Assembly: GCA_029269725.1 (NCBI GenBank)
Contig: JARJHS010000008.1
Span: forward strand, 1-64,000
Direction of reading: 5' to 3'
Length of the DNA: 64,000 bases
From: Pollutibacter soli
Lineage (GTDB): Bacteria > Bacteroidota > Bacteroidia > Chitinophagales > Chitinophagaceae
The notes under the pieces are model-generated. The model was given only the letters and a program-made list of their open reading frames with translations. It ran no database searches and was not told where the DNA came from. Shown here piece after piece: positions 37,083 through 44,740 of this stretch; within the stretch, counting starts at the first letter, position 1; each line of letters begins with the position of its first letter. A program made the position numbers and the translations under genes.

Positions 37083-38348
37083 TCACCTGTTCGCTTCTGA
37101 GATCCAATGAAACTGGTTCTCTGTAAGTTGAAAATGTCTGTTGTTTTTTTCGAGATAGAAAAACAATGTATCCTTTCTTACCGGTCCCCAGAGCTGAAGC
37201 CGGTTACTATCAACGATTTTATAATTAAACGAAAACAGGGGAACACTGTCCGTAGGAAATTTTTTAAAATCAATCACGTGTTTAATTGTATCCGGCTGAT
37301 ACGCAAAATATCCGCGACGATATCGTTGTCTGAATAAACTGTCGGTAGTATTGACGCTGCCCATTCCATTGACGTCAAAAATAAAGTCTTTCCAATCGGT
37401 ATCTTTATTCGCTGCGACAGCAAGTGTATCTCCGTTTCTGGCAAAAACCTTTATATCATAAATGCCCGTGTTGATCGGTCGTGGAGCAACGGGTTCCAAA
37501 CCATTCAGGTATCGGTCCCGGCTCTGAATAAATGGCATAATGATAAAAACGATGATGAATGCCAGTTTCAGAATTCCTCTTCCGATACGATGCCAGGTCT
37601 TCGTCAATTCGATATCGTATAAGGCAGTTGCGCGCACAGATCTGTTGAGAAAAAAGAAATGGAAGAGTCGCCGCCAGTCCTGTAATACAAGGAACAATGA
37701 ATAGATCATCACCTGCATGGAATACAGTTTCACAGGGATATCATAGCTGAGGTTGAGCATAAAGACATTGGTGAAAGTGGCGAGGGCCAAAAGAGCGCCG
37801 GGTGTAACTGTTTTCCTGTTCAGTAATAAAAGCCCGGTAAATGTTTCAATGGCACCGGAAAAAATCTGGTACGGTGCTGAATAACCGAAAAACATCCACG
37901 AAAAACGCATCGGGAGATAATCGCCCAGTGGGGTGGCCAGCTGACTCAGGTTAGGAGGATACATCTGCAGAGCAAAAAGTTTGATGATGCCGTAGCTCAA
38001 AGCGACGATGGAAACATAGTACCTGACCATCGTTCTTAAAAAATAGCCGAGTGTGTTGTAATTGCGTTCTCGTTTTCTATCGATGATTGTCCAGATGATG
38101 GCACCTGTAAATGCCAGGATAAGGTAAGTGTAAAATTGTGCCCATGCGTATGAATAATCGCCGCTGCCGCCACCATCGATGTTCAGATTATTCTTTACAT
38201 GAAGGATGTTTTTGTTGAACAAATTGACTATCCAATGATCGATGGTGTCGACCCATGAGAATAAGTCCGATATCCATGGGAACCAGGCCCATGGACTGAT
38301 GGTGACGAGGAAGAAGATGAAGAAAAAGCGAAATAGGAAATTACGCAT
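37083..38348 (-). CDS. DoxX-like integral membrane protein
   Basis: Membrane protein of 421 residues. Five or six hydrophobic segments: an N-terminal one (RFFFIFFLVTISPWAWF), then about 70-90, 108-130 (YVSIVALSYGIIKLFALQMYPP), 165-195 and 270-290 (LAFIIVFIIMPFIQSRD). The ordered YGIIKLFALQMYPPNLSQL and the ETFTGLLLLNRKTVTPGALLAL stretches resemble DoxX-type proteins. A soluble C-terminal domain of about 120 residues (INTGIYDIKVFARNG to the end) is beta-rich and probably periplasmic. The function is unknown; DoxX proteins are tied to thiosulfate-quinone reductases and redox balance, but this protein is longer than a typical DoxX (about 150). Confidence 0.72.
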   Translation of the reverse strand: MRNFLFRFFFIFFLVTISPWAWFPWISDLFSWVDTIDHWIVNLFNKNILHVKNNLNIDGGGSGDYSYAWAQFYTYLILAFTGAIIWTIIDRKRERNYNTLGYFLRTMVRYYVSIVALSYGIIKLFALQMYPPNLSQLATPLGDYLPMRFSWMFFGYSAPYQIFSGAIETFTGLLLLNRKTVTPGALLALATFTNVFMLNLSYDIPVKLYSMQVMIYSLFLVLQDWRRLFHFFFLNRSVRATALYDIELTKTWHRIGRGILKLAFIIVFIIMPFIQSRDRYLNGLEPVAPRPINTGIYDIKVFARNGDTLAVAANKDTDWKDFIFDVNGMGSVNTTDSLFRQRYRRGYFAYQPDTIKHVIDFKKFPTDSVPLFSFNYKIVDSNRLQLWGPVRKDTLFFYLEKNNRHFQLTENQFHWISEANR

Positions 38349-38406
38349 GGATGGAAGGTTGAGGGGCTAAGATATTGAAAAAGGCAGCAGGCAGCAGTAT
38401 GCCGGT

Positions 38407-38530
38407 AGCAGATATAAAGCGGTGTTCGTTTTGTTTTCGCCGTTTTCAGTTTTCAGTTTTTTTGTAGGCCGCGGATAGCAGACGTAAAGCAATGTTCGTG
38501 TATTTTCTTCCGGTGTTTAGTTTCCTGTTT
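38407..38530. repeat. Imperfect direct repeat, two copies about 67 bp apart
   Basis: Copy one begins TAGCAGATATAAAGCGGTG (38410) and copy two TAGCAGACGTAAAGCAATG (38476); both continue into GTTCG...TTTTC...CCG. The stretch between includes TTTTCAGTTTTCAGTTTTT. It lies upstream of the zeta-type toxin gene. Confidence 0.5.
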
Positions 38531-38667
38531 CCTGCTCCGCTGCTTACAGTTTTTATTCGATCCAGCTATAAATACTTACTGTATAGTTAAGCGTTTAATT
38601 GCCAGTATAGTCGGTTATAAGCAATTGTAATCAATTGTCGGATTGTGTATATTTAGCGTTGCCTGCA

Positions 38668-39311
38668 ATGCAGTTCCCAATTCAGCAAACTTCTCGAGAA
38701 TTCAGTTTTGACTATATTGCAGAAAAGCTTTTGCCAAACGTATTTATAATTGCAGGTTGTAATGGGGCAGGGAAGACGACAGCATCATTCACTGTTCTAC
38801 CTGAGTTATTGAATGTGAAAGAATTTGTCAATGCTGATGAAATCGCACGTGGTCTTTCACCTTTTCAACCAGAAACGGTTTCAATTGAAGCTGGAAAGAT
38901 TATGTTACGACGAATTGATGAATTGATATCATCTGGGCAAGATTTTGCTTTCGAGACAACTTTATCGACCCGTAGTTTTGTGAATCTTTGTCACGAAGCT
39001 CAAAGTGTTGGGTATTCAGTTAATTTGATATTCTTTTGGTTAGATAGCATAGATCTTGCAATTGAGCGAGTTAGACAAAGAGTATCTGAGGGCGGACATA
39101 ATATTCCTTCCGATACGATCAAGAGGAGATATAGTTCAGGATTAAGAAATTCGTTAATTTGTTCCAGAATGAAGTTGATTATTGGTTGCTGATAGACAAT
39201 TCGCGAACAGAACTTGAAGTGATAGCCGAAGGAAAGAAGCAAACAAAATTGACAATTCATAACGAAGAAAAGTGGAATGGCATCAATGACTACGTTAGAA
39301 ATAAAGAATAA
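38668..39311 (+). pseudogene. Zeta-toxin-like ATPase gene, frameshifted near 39150
   Basis: P-loop kinase of the Bacteroidota zeta-toxin family. The first 160 residues are intact: Walker A GCNGAGKTT (about residues 30-38), EFVNADEIARGLSPF, FAFETTLSTRS and RVSEGGHNIPSDTIKRRY. At about 39150 the reading frame breaks: the plus-0 frame runs to a stop at 39192, while the family ending (FQNEVDYWLLIDNSRTELEV, IAEGKKQTKL) continues in the next frame to TAA at 39309-39311. One missing T in AATTCGTT (expected AATTTCGTT) explains it. Zeta toxins phosphorylate UDP-sugars; whether this relative does so is not known. The start at ATG 38668 is a best guess. Confidence 0.85.
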
Positions 39312-39438
39312 GGTTATCGAAGGGAGCAAACTTGCGGTACTTCGATTAATTGAAAAGCGGAGACGCGAGAACTCTTACCTCATTGTATCTGACAACGGGA
39401 AAGTTGTCAAAGTAATGGCAAAAGACATTAAGGTCTAA
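39286..39438 (+). CDS. Small partner protein overlapping the zeta-toxin-like gene
   Basis: A 50-residue basic protein, starting MTTLEIKNKVIEGSK and ending VSDNGKVVKVMAKDIKV. The ATG overlaps the end of the toxin frame by 26 bases, so translation is probably coupled. The layout (amphipathic helix LAVLRLIEKRRRENS then a strand-turn-strand YLIVSDNGKVVKV) is like small proteins that I recall beside zeta-type genes in other Bacteroidota. It is a candidate antitoxin or regulator, by position only. It does not resemble the epsilon antitoxin. It stays intact although the toxin frame is broken. Confidence 0.6.
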   Translation: MTTLEIKNKVIEGSKLAVLRLIEKRRRENSYLIVSDNGKVVKVMAKDIKV

Positions 39439-39655
39439 GACTGCACTGCAGGCAACATCGGCCTATGACGCAATACGGGCAGAAGAAAATATCCTGATCG
39501 ACATGAACACAGATGAACTTCGGTTCCGGGCGACAGGAACACAGATCAGCTTTGGAATATAACATCGACGACATAACTTTACTCAGCTGACGGTCCAGGC
39601 AGACGGAATCCTAATTCCCGTACTGCGCAAAGCCGTGGGCGTTAGCGGCAATTTT
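39439..39655. repeat. attC-like inverted arms before the lipoprotein gene
   Basis: The left arm CGGCCTATGACGCAATACGGG (about 39461-39481) and the right arm CCCGTACTGCGCAAAGCCG (about 39619-39637) are imperfect inverses about 140 bases apart. The right arm ends in GGGCGTTAGC (39637-39646), which resembles the GTTA core of an integron attC site. A very similar left arm occurs at 40287-40325 after the next gene. No integrase is in the window. Confidence 0.4.
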
Positions 39656-40273
39656 ATGACAGGCAAGACAATTATACTGGGAATTTTCATTTTGACATTT
39701 TTTTCATGCAATTCAAATAGAAGAAACGATGAACCTAAAAATGAAACGCCTAAAGCGTTGGAAGATAAAAGTTATTCATCAGAGATAATTTCTAAACGAA
39801 GTTATCTCGACATGATAGAAAGTCTTTATAATGAAGTATTGCGAGTCGACTCGGACTTGAAAACTTTAGAAGACAAAATCACAAATCTTGGCAAGGCAAA
39901 GTCGGACTCGTTGGATAGGTTTGAAAATTTCAACGAAAAGAATGGATTGTATTACGATTTAGCGGAAAAACGAATTTCAGCAATTAAAGATTCTTTATTG
40001 CGTGATAAATTGAAAACACTCATCATCAACAGTCTTACAACGTATAGTCTGAAAATTGCGAATCACAAGGAGTTGATGACGACGATTGAGACTAACAGTA
40101 TAACAATTTCTGACTTACATACCTCTTTAAAAATTGTGACTACTTTACCAATAATTGAGAAATTCCAGGCTGATAACTTTCCTAAATCTCAGGCAATTGA
40201 GGGATATATAAAACAACAACAAGACGCTTTAAAAATGACGGATACCCTATTTAAAAAAAGAATTCCGTTTTAA
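39656..40273 (+). CDS. Putative lipoprotein, unknown family
   Basis: Protein of 205 residues starting MTGKTIILGIFILTFFSC, a typical lipoprotein signal with the acylated Cys at 18. The mature part is charged and mostly helical, with many heptad-like runs (SLYNEVLRVDSDLKTLEDKI, LGKAKSDSLDRFENFNEK), so coiled coil is likely. I do not recognise the family. I chose ATG 39656 over the GTG at 39635 because it places the signal peptide at the start. attC-like sequences flank it on both sides, so it may be a mobile gene cassette. Confidence 0.7.
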   Translation: MTGKTIILGIFILTFFSCNSNRRNDEPKNETPKALEDKSYSSEIISKRSYLDMIESLYNEVLRVDSDLKTLEDKITNLGKAKSDSLDRFENFNEKNGLYYDLAEKRISAIKDSLLRDKLKTLIINSLTTYSLKIANHKELMTTIETNSITISDLHTSLKIVTTLPIIEKFQADNFPKSQAIEGYIKQQQDALKMTDTLFKKRIPF

Positions 40274-40286
40274 TCGCAATGTTCGT

Positions 40287-40327
40287 ATAACGCTGCTACC
40301 ATTGGCCTATGCGAAATACGGGTAGGC
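40287..40327 (+). repeat. attC-like left arm after the lipoprotein gene
   Basis: TATAACGCTGC followed by ATTGGCCTATGCGAAATACGGG matches the left arm at 39461-39481 in about 17 of 22 positions and begins with TAACGC, the inverse of the GCGTTA that ends the upstream site. No matching right arm is seen before the HxlR gene, so this site looks incomplete. Confidence 0.35.
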
Positions 40328-40464
40328 ATTGACAAATATCTGCGTAAGTCTCGTTCGTAAAATCTCAACCGTAGTATTTCTATAACTGATAGTGGAAAGA
40401 GTCTGGTTTTACAGCGTATAGGACCATTTGTGAACCACTTATAACTTCAGCCTCCATTATAAAA

Positions 40465-40833
40465 CTACTCACTTTCGGAGCTGAGGCGTTTTGATATGAC
40501 CGATCGTAGCTGGCCTTCATTTTGGTCGCCCCAGTTTCCCAGCGCTGCAATTACGGGAATCACCGTTTTACCTAATTTAGTTAAGCTGTACTCCACCTTT
40601 GGCGGCACAACCGGATAAATTTTTCGTGTAATCAATTCATGTTCTTCCAATTCATTTAACTGAATATTCAGCACACGTCTTGAGGCATCAGGAATTTTTC
40701 GTTGCAGTTCACTCGGACGTTTGTATCCTTCGTTGATAAACCACAACAAACGGATTTTCCATTTACCATACAGCACTTCACCAATCAGATCCAAACCACA
40801 ATTCAGATTCGGTAAGCTCTTTCTTTCATACAT
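40465..40833 (-). CDS. HxlR-family transcriptional regulator
   Basis: Winged-helix regulator of 122 residues. It has the family start PNLNCGLDLIGEVLYGKWKIRLLW with the conserved Cys12, the recognition region YKRPSELQRKIPDASRRVLNIQLNELEEHELI and the wing VVPPKVEYSLTKLGKTVIPVI. HxlR/YodB proteins respond to electrophiles, quinones or aldehydes, often through that cysteine. It is divergent from the SDR-NTF2 gene pair, so it probably controls them and itself. The 125 bp between contains an inverted repeat TGTAC-N5-GTACA that could be its operator. Confidence 0.93.
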   Translation of the reverse strand: MYERKSLPNLNCGLDLIGEVLYGKWKIRLLWFINEGYKRPSELQRKIPDASRRVLNIQLNELEEHELITRKIYPVVPPKVEYSLTKLGKTVIPVIAALGNWGDQNEGQLRSVISKRLSSESE

Positions 40834-40907
40834 AAGATAAAAGTAAACCTATGTTCCAAACTGTACAATAGGGGAGAAATTTATCCCTATATGAATCGTA
40901 ATTCCGT

Positions 40908-40930
40908 ACTTGTACGTGGGGTACATAAGT
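40908..40930. promoter_or_regulatory. Candidate HxlR operator, TGTAC-N5-GTACA
   Basis: TGTAC (40911-40915) and GTACA (40921-40925) form an inverted repeat between the divergent HxlR and SDR genes; flanking bases ACT and AGT extend it imperfectly. Another palindrome TGTACA lies at about 40862. YodB/HxlR-type operators often contain TAGT or GTAC inverted arms, so this is a reasonable but untested candidate. Confidence 0.4.
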
Positions 40931-40958
40931 TCCAATTTTGCCTTAAATAATTTAATTC

Positions 40959-41753
40959 ATGGATCAGCAATTTAATTTCAATAATGAACTATCTGGCAAA
41001 ATCGCTTTGGTAACAGGTGGTACGAAAGGAGCCGGAAAAGCAATTGCAGAAAGGCTTTTACAAGCCGGAGCAACGGTTATCATTACCGCAAGAAACGCAC
41101 CGGAAAAAGAAAACGGTAGTCTGCATTTCATTCCTTCTGATTTGAGTAAGGCAGCAGGAACACAAACAGTAGTCAGAGAAGTACTATCGACCTTTGGGAA
41201 GGTAGACATTCTTGTAAACAATCTTGGCTCATCGGCGACTCCTGCTGGTGGGTTCGCTGTACTGACTGATGAAGATTGGGAATCAACTTTACAGGCTAAT
41301 TTGCTTGCTCCTGTCCGACTGGACAGAGGCTTTTTACCACAAATGATCAATCAAAAAAGTGGTGTTATTATTCATATAGCTTCTATTCAGGGCAAACTAC
41401 CCCTATATGATTCTACATTGCCCTATGCAACTGCAAAAGCAGGATTGATCAATTACAGTAAAAGTTTATCAAAAGAGGTTACCCCAAAAGGTATCCGTGT
41501 GTTAACTGTTTCACCGGGATGGATAAATACGTCAGCATCGATAGCCTGGTTGGGCGAGATCGCAAGAAATGCAAATAGTACAGTAGAAGAAGCTCAGCAA
41601 AATGTCATGGATGCATTGGGTGGAATACCTTATGGCAGACCTGCCGAACCAGAAGAAGTAGCTGAGTTGGTTGGTTTTCTTGTTTCACCAAGAGCCGGTT
41701 ATTTAACAGGAACAGAATTTGTAATCGACGGCGGAACAATTCCGACCATTTAA
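40959..41753 (+). CDS. SDR-family NAD(P)-dependent oxidoreductase
   Basis: Short-chain dehydrogenase of 264 residues. The Rossmann motif is TGGTKGAGKAIAERL, with NNLGS (NNAG position), and the catalytic set includes Ser in IIHIASIQGKLP and Tyr/Lys in LPYATAKAGLINYSKSL. The end DGGTIPTI is typical. There is no signal peptide. It heads a likely operon with a SnoaL/NTF2-like gene 20 bases downstream, divergent from HxlR. The substrate, perhaps an aldehyde or quinone, cannot be assigned. Confidence 0.93.
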   Translation: MDQQFNFNNELSGKIALVTGGTKGAGKAIAERLLQAGATVIITARNAPEKENGSLHFIPSDLSKAAGTQTVVREVLSTFGKVDILVNNLGSSATPAGGFAVLTDEDWESTLQANLLAPVRLDRGFLPQMINQKSGVIIHIASIQGKLPLYDSTLPYATAKAGLINYSKSLSKEVTPKGIRVLTVSPGWINTSASIAWLGEIARNANSTVEEAQQNVMDALGGIPYGRPAEPEEVAELVGFLVSPRAGYLTGTEFVIDGGTIPTI

Positions 41754-41773
41754 TAATCTCAAAAATTAAGACA

Positions 41774-42088
41774 ATGAACTTACCAAAAGTAATTACCGAG
41801 TTAATAAAAACACAGAACAGTTTTGACAGCACAGCCTATGCAAATTGTTTTACCGAAACAGCAATAGTGTTTGACGAAGGAAAAACACACAGTGGGAAGG
41901 CAGAAATAAAAAACTGGATAGACAAGGCTAACAAAGAATATCAGGCGGTAATGAAACCCCTGGAATATTCTGAAAACGAACATATATTGAAAACGGAAGT
42001 TTCCGGGAAGTTTCAAGGAAGTCCGGCTATAATGACTTTCCATTATGAATTTAGAGATGGATTAATTCAGGCTTTGAAAATCGTGTAA
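41774..42088 (+). CDS. NTF2-like / SnoaL-like protein
   Basis: Small protein of 104 residues with the NTF2-like alpha+beta cone fold. The typical order is an N-terminal helix (LPKVITELIKTQNSFDSTAYANCF), then strands with TETAIVFDEGKTHSGKAEIKNWIDKAN, and EYSENEHILKTEVSGKF, ending in FRDGLIQALKIV. Such proteins are small binding or polyketide-cyclase-like enzymes and often sit beside SDR genes. The gene begins 20 bases after the SDR stop and is followed by a strong terminator, so the pair form an operon. Confidence 0.85.
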   Translation: MNLPKVITELIKTQNSFDSTAYANCFTETAIVFDEGKTHSGKAEIKNWIDKANKEYQAVMKPLEYSENEHILKTEVSGKFQGSPAIMTFHYEFRDGLIQALKIV

Positions 42089-42127
42089 ACAAATAGTATT
42101 CCATGGCAAGGTATTGGCAAAAACAGG

Positions 42128-42151
42128 GCTGAAGGGCGACCTTCAGCTTTT
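42128..42151 (+). terminator. Rho-independent terminator after the SDR-NTF2 operon
   Basis: Stem GCTGAAGG (42128-42135), loop GCGA, stem CCTTCAGC (42140-42147), then TTTT. An 8 bp perfect stem with a GNRA-type loop, about 40 bases after the NTF2-like stop codon. Confidence 0.88.
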
Positions 42152-42319
42152 GTATTACTATTAAGCTCTTTACTTTCGGCCGGCTGAAATATTTATATTG
42201 CCATGCCTTCGTCGATAATCAAAACGTTGGGTGAAATTCCGTTAAAACTCCGACCAGGAGTGAAATTATTGAGTATCAAAGGTATAATTACAGCAAATAA
42301 TTAATTTGAAAATAAAATT

Positions 42320-42685
42320 ATGGCAAGCACAGCAAAGTTATTAGAGGACAGTTTACTGGTAATCTGGAATGACCGGAATTCTGACAAGCGGCTTGAAACA
42401 ATGAAGCAAATTTATGCACCAGACATTCATTTTTATGAAAACAATGATGGAAATGCAATTGTGGGACATCAGGCGATAAACGAACTTATTTCAAAATTGC
42501 AGAGTGGGTGGCCAATTGAATTTCAGTTTGAACTGAACAAGCCATCGCAGGTAAATCATACTGCACAGATTATTTCCTGGAATCTTGGACCAAAGGGAGC
42601 GACGCCCATTGCGACTGGGATGGATGTAGCCATTACAGAAAATGATTTGATTAAATCGTTGTATTTATTTTTAGACACAAAATAA
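42320..42685 (+). CDS. NTF2-like / SnoaL-like protein
   Basis: Protein of 121 residues with the SnoaL_2-type order: ETMKQIYAPDIHFYENNDGNAIVGHQAINELISKLQSGWP with the conserved acidic and His region, followed by beta strands (FEFELN-like FQFELNKPSQVNHTAQIISWNLGP) and a C-terminal VAITENDLIKSLYLFLDT. It is not closely similar to the upstream NTF2-like gene and is separated from it by a terminator, so it is transcribed alone. The substrate is unknown. Confidence 0.82.
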   Translation: MASTAKLLEDSLLVIWNDRNSDKRLETMKQIYAPDIHFYENNDGNAIVGHQAINELISKLQSGWPIEFQFELNKPSQVNHTAQIISWNLGPKGATPIATGMDVAITENDLIKSLYLFLDTK

Positions 42686-42720
42686 AATAGCCACTGCTGT
42701 AGCCTGGCGCACGGCTAAGA

Positions 42721-42858
42721 ATGTTCCAGAATTCTACTTCTATACCTGACAACCTGTTTCAGGAAATTTCAAAAACAGTTACCCTGAACACAAATGACGA
42801 AAGATGGTGTAGTGAGTTTGATGTACTTAAAATAAAGAATTGCTATTGCAATCAATGA
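42721..42858 (+). pseudogene. Probable Crp/Fnr-family N-terminal remnant
   Basis: A 45-residue open frame, MFQNSTSIPDNLFQEISKTV and onward TLNTNDERWCSEFDVLKIKN, that stops at 42858. It resembles the first 40 residues of Bacteroidota Crp/Fnr cyclic-nucleotide-binding regulators (NLF..ISK.VTL.....). The cNMP barrel and helix-turn-helix are absent, so this would be a fragment. It could also be a chance open frame; I am not sure. Confidence 0.35.
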
Positions 42859-42921
42859 AAGGAAACTTACTATATTATGTCGCTTAGGTTAGTTTTTGGG
42901 TTTCATCATAGCACTCATTCT

Positions 42922-43658
42922 ATGCGTTATTGTTTTTCAGTTTTTTTACTGTTGCTATGTGGTTGCAGCAAATATCCTGTTGTAGCTGAAAAGCCCGAAT
43001 GTAAATTAGCGACCGTAACCAGGTACGGTTATGACGATTATACACTTACTTATGACGGTGCAAAAATTATTAAAGCCGGAAATGATCCTATAACCGGGTC
43101 TTCGTTGACTTATGATAATAATGGCAGACTTACAACAGTAGAAATGCCATCAAATTCTCCCATGTATAAAAAAGTATTGTATTATAATGCCGAAGGAAAG
43201 GTGTCGATAGAAAAGAATTATGAGAAGCGAACTGTGAATTGGGTAGAGAGTACTGTTTTATATTTTACTTATACCAATGGCAGAGTAACTTCGATCAGGG
43301 AAACGGTTCAGTGGGCTTCACCTGCCATGGAATTCGAACACGAGGTAATATGGGATGGAAACAATATTCGCAGTATCATTATCAGATCTGGTGGTACGAC
43401 TATTTGTTCACAGCAGTATAGCTACGATCTTACCCGAAAGAATGCTGTAACTGCTTTCATGGATCTGTATCATGTTGATCAACTTCAGCCCCGGTTTAAA
43501 ATGCCTTTGTATTTTAGTAGCAACCTGCTGATAAAGAGGAGAATGATTGTCCTTCTGCATTAACAACTGATATTACATACGATCTCAGCGACAGTCTTCA
43601 CATAAAAATATACACATATGGAAACGAGTTTCTGGCGTATACCTATGAGTGTCGCTAA
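42922..43658 (+). pseudogene. YD-repeat-like lipoprotein, frameshifted near 43530
   Basis: Starts MRYCFSVFLLLLCGCSKYP, a lipoprotein signal with the lipid-linked Cys at 15. The mature part alternates beta strands like LTYDNNGRLTTVEM, LYYNAEGKVSIEKNYE and FTYTNGRVTSIRE, similar to RHS/YD-type or DUF4595-like lipoproteins of Bacteroidota. Near 43530 the frame breaks and gives an early stop at 43563. The other frame continues as KEENDCPSALTTDITYD then SLHIKIYTYGNEFLAYTYEC to a stop at 43658, which fits the family better. A single lost base in about CTGATAAAG explains it. The true start may be GTG or ATG upstream (42877). Confidence 0.65.
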
Positions 43659-43698
43659 TCGTATCTCAAAAATATTCAGGCACGTTTTTAATGACCAG

Positions 43699-43706
43699 TA
43701 ACTTTG
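43699..43706 (+). promoter_or_regulatory. TAnnTTTG promoter box before the OmpA-like gene
   Basis: TAACTTTG at 43699-43706, 28 bases before the ATG at 43734. No clear -33 TTG. Confidence 0.35.
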
Positions 43707-43733
43707 CTTTATATGATTCTTTAAAATCCCGAC

Positions 43734-44165
43734 ATGCAAATGACTTCAAAGATATTAGCATTCCTGTTTATTTTATTGGGTGAAAGTCCGGTTTTTGTTC
43801 CGGTGAGTGAACAACATGTGACGACGATACATTTTGAAAAAGGCGATTTTAAAATCAGTAACGTCAATAAAGATAAACTTGACGAAATAGTTAAAAAGTC
43901 TGTGCCTGATTCAATTACTTATCTGAAAATATTTGGTTATTCTGATACTGCAGGAAGTGCGAAATACAATGAAGACCTATCGAGAAAGCGTGCGTATGAA
44001 GTTTATCATTATCTGGCCAGAAGAATAAAGATTGACTCTTCAAAAATCTATATCACCTGGTTAGGCGAGAAGGCTGAAGGCTATGATTTGCATTTTCCGG
44101 ATGCGCATATTCAGCAGCGTTGTGTGGATGTTATTGCAAGTTTCGGTAAACGAGTGAAAAATTAG
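43734..44165 (+). CDS. OmpA-family peptidoglycan-associated protein
   Basis: Exported protein of 143 residues with a short hydrophobic start and an OmpA C-terminal domain. The domain includes YLKIFGYSDTAGSAKYNEDLSRKRAYEVYHYL with the canonical D and R that hold diaminopimelate and the N-x2-L-x2-R-A core. There is no barrel domain. The cytochrome-like gene follows after 2 bases, so they are co-transcribed. The role is probably anchoring at the cell wall. Confidence 0.85.
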   Translation: MQMTSKILAFLFILLGESPVFVPVSEQHVTTIHFEKGDFKISNVNKDKLDEIVKKSVPDSITYLKIFGYSDTAGSAKYNEDLSRKRAYEVYHYLARRIKIDSSKIYITWLGEKAEGYDLHFPDAHIQQRCVDVIASFGKRVKN

Positions 44166-44167
44166 CG

Positions 44168-44617
44168 ATGATTTCATTCTCTTCTAAATGGCTGACGAAA
44201 TTCCTGATCTTTTCTTTGCTCGTTCTTTTAATAATACTAACAGCTTATTTGATTAAACAGAAAATACTGGCGGCGAACCAGCAAAAAAATGTGGCAAATG
44301 CGGTTGCCGGAATCGAAAGCTTACATGAATTGATTAACCGGCAACAAGTGGAATTTGGAGAATATCTATTCAAAAAAGATTGCATTAGTTGTCACCCCGC
44401 TAGAAACCAAATGGAAAATTATCTGAGGGGGATTTTGAATCAGATGGATGAAAAATATCTGATTCTTTTTTTAACCAGGCAAGACTCACTCGTAAAAGCT
44501 AAAGATCTGATTGCAATGGACATTAAAAAGCGATGGTATCCCGTGAGTACAAGTCAACACTTTAAGTATTCTGGAAGTGAACTTGAAAAGTTGATTATTT
44601 ATTTACGCGATTTGTAA
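44168..44617 (+). CDS. Membrane-anchored c-type cytochrome-like protein
   Basis: Protein of 149 residues with an N-terminal transmembrane helix (about 12-30) and one heme-binding motif C72-ISC-H76. There is a C-terminal helix typical of small cytochrome c domains (ELEKLIIYLRDL). An obvious Met heme ligand is not apparent. The gene starts 2 bases after the OmpA-like stop, so the two are coupled, and it may transfer electrons at the cell surface; that is inference. Confidence 0.75.
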   Translation: MISFSSKWLTKFLIFSLLVLLIILTAYLIKQKILAANQQKNVANAVAGIESLHELINRQQVEFGEYLFKKDCISCHPARNQMENYLRGILNQMDEKYLILFLTRQDSLVKAKDLIAMDIKKRWYPVSTSQHFKYSGSELEKLIIYLRDL

Positions 44618-44720
44618 TTTTTCGCTCTAGGTACAATGACAATAATTGCTGCTAAAAGACTGGCCTTTTAAACAAACCATCTTCGGACTTTTAAACAAAG
44701 TCAGCTCAATTTAACCTGTC

Positions 44721-44728
44721 TAGTTTTG
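44721..44728 (+). promoter_or_regulatory. TAnnTTTG promoter box before the second SDR gene
   Basis: TAGTTTTG at 44721-44728, with the ATG at 44741, so a short leader of only a few bases is predicted. Confidence 0.35.
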
Positions 44729-44740
44729 TTCCAGCAAACA

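Noticed and set aside
39656-40273. Integron with integrase
   Set aside because: Only attC-like arms are present; no integrase gene exists in the window, so I do not call an integron.
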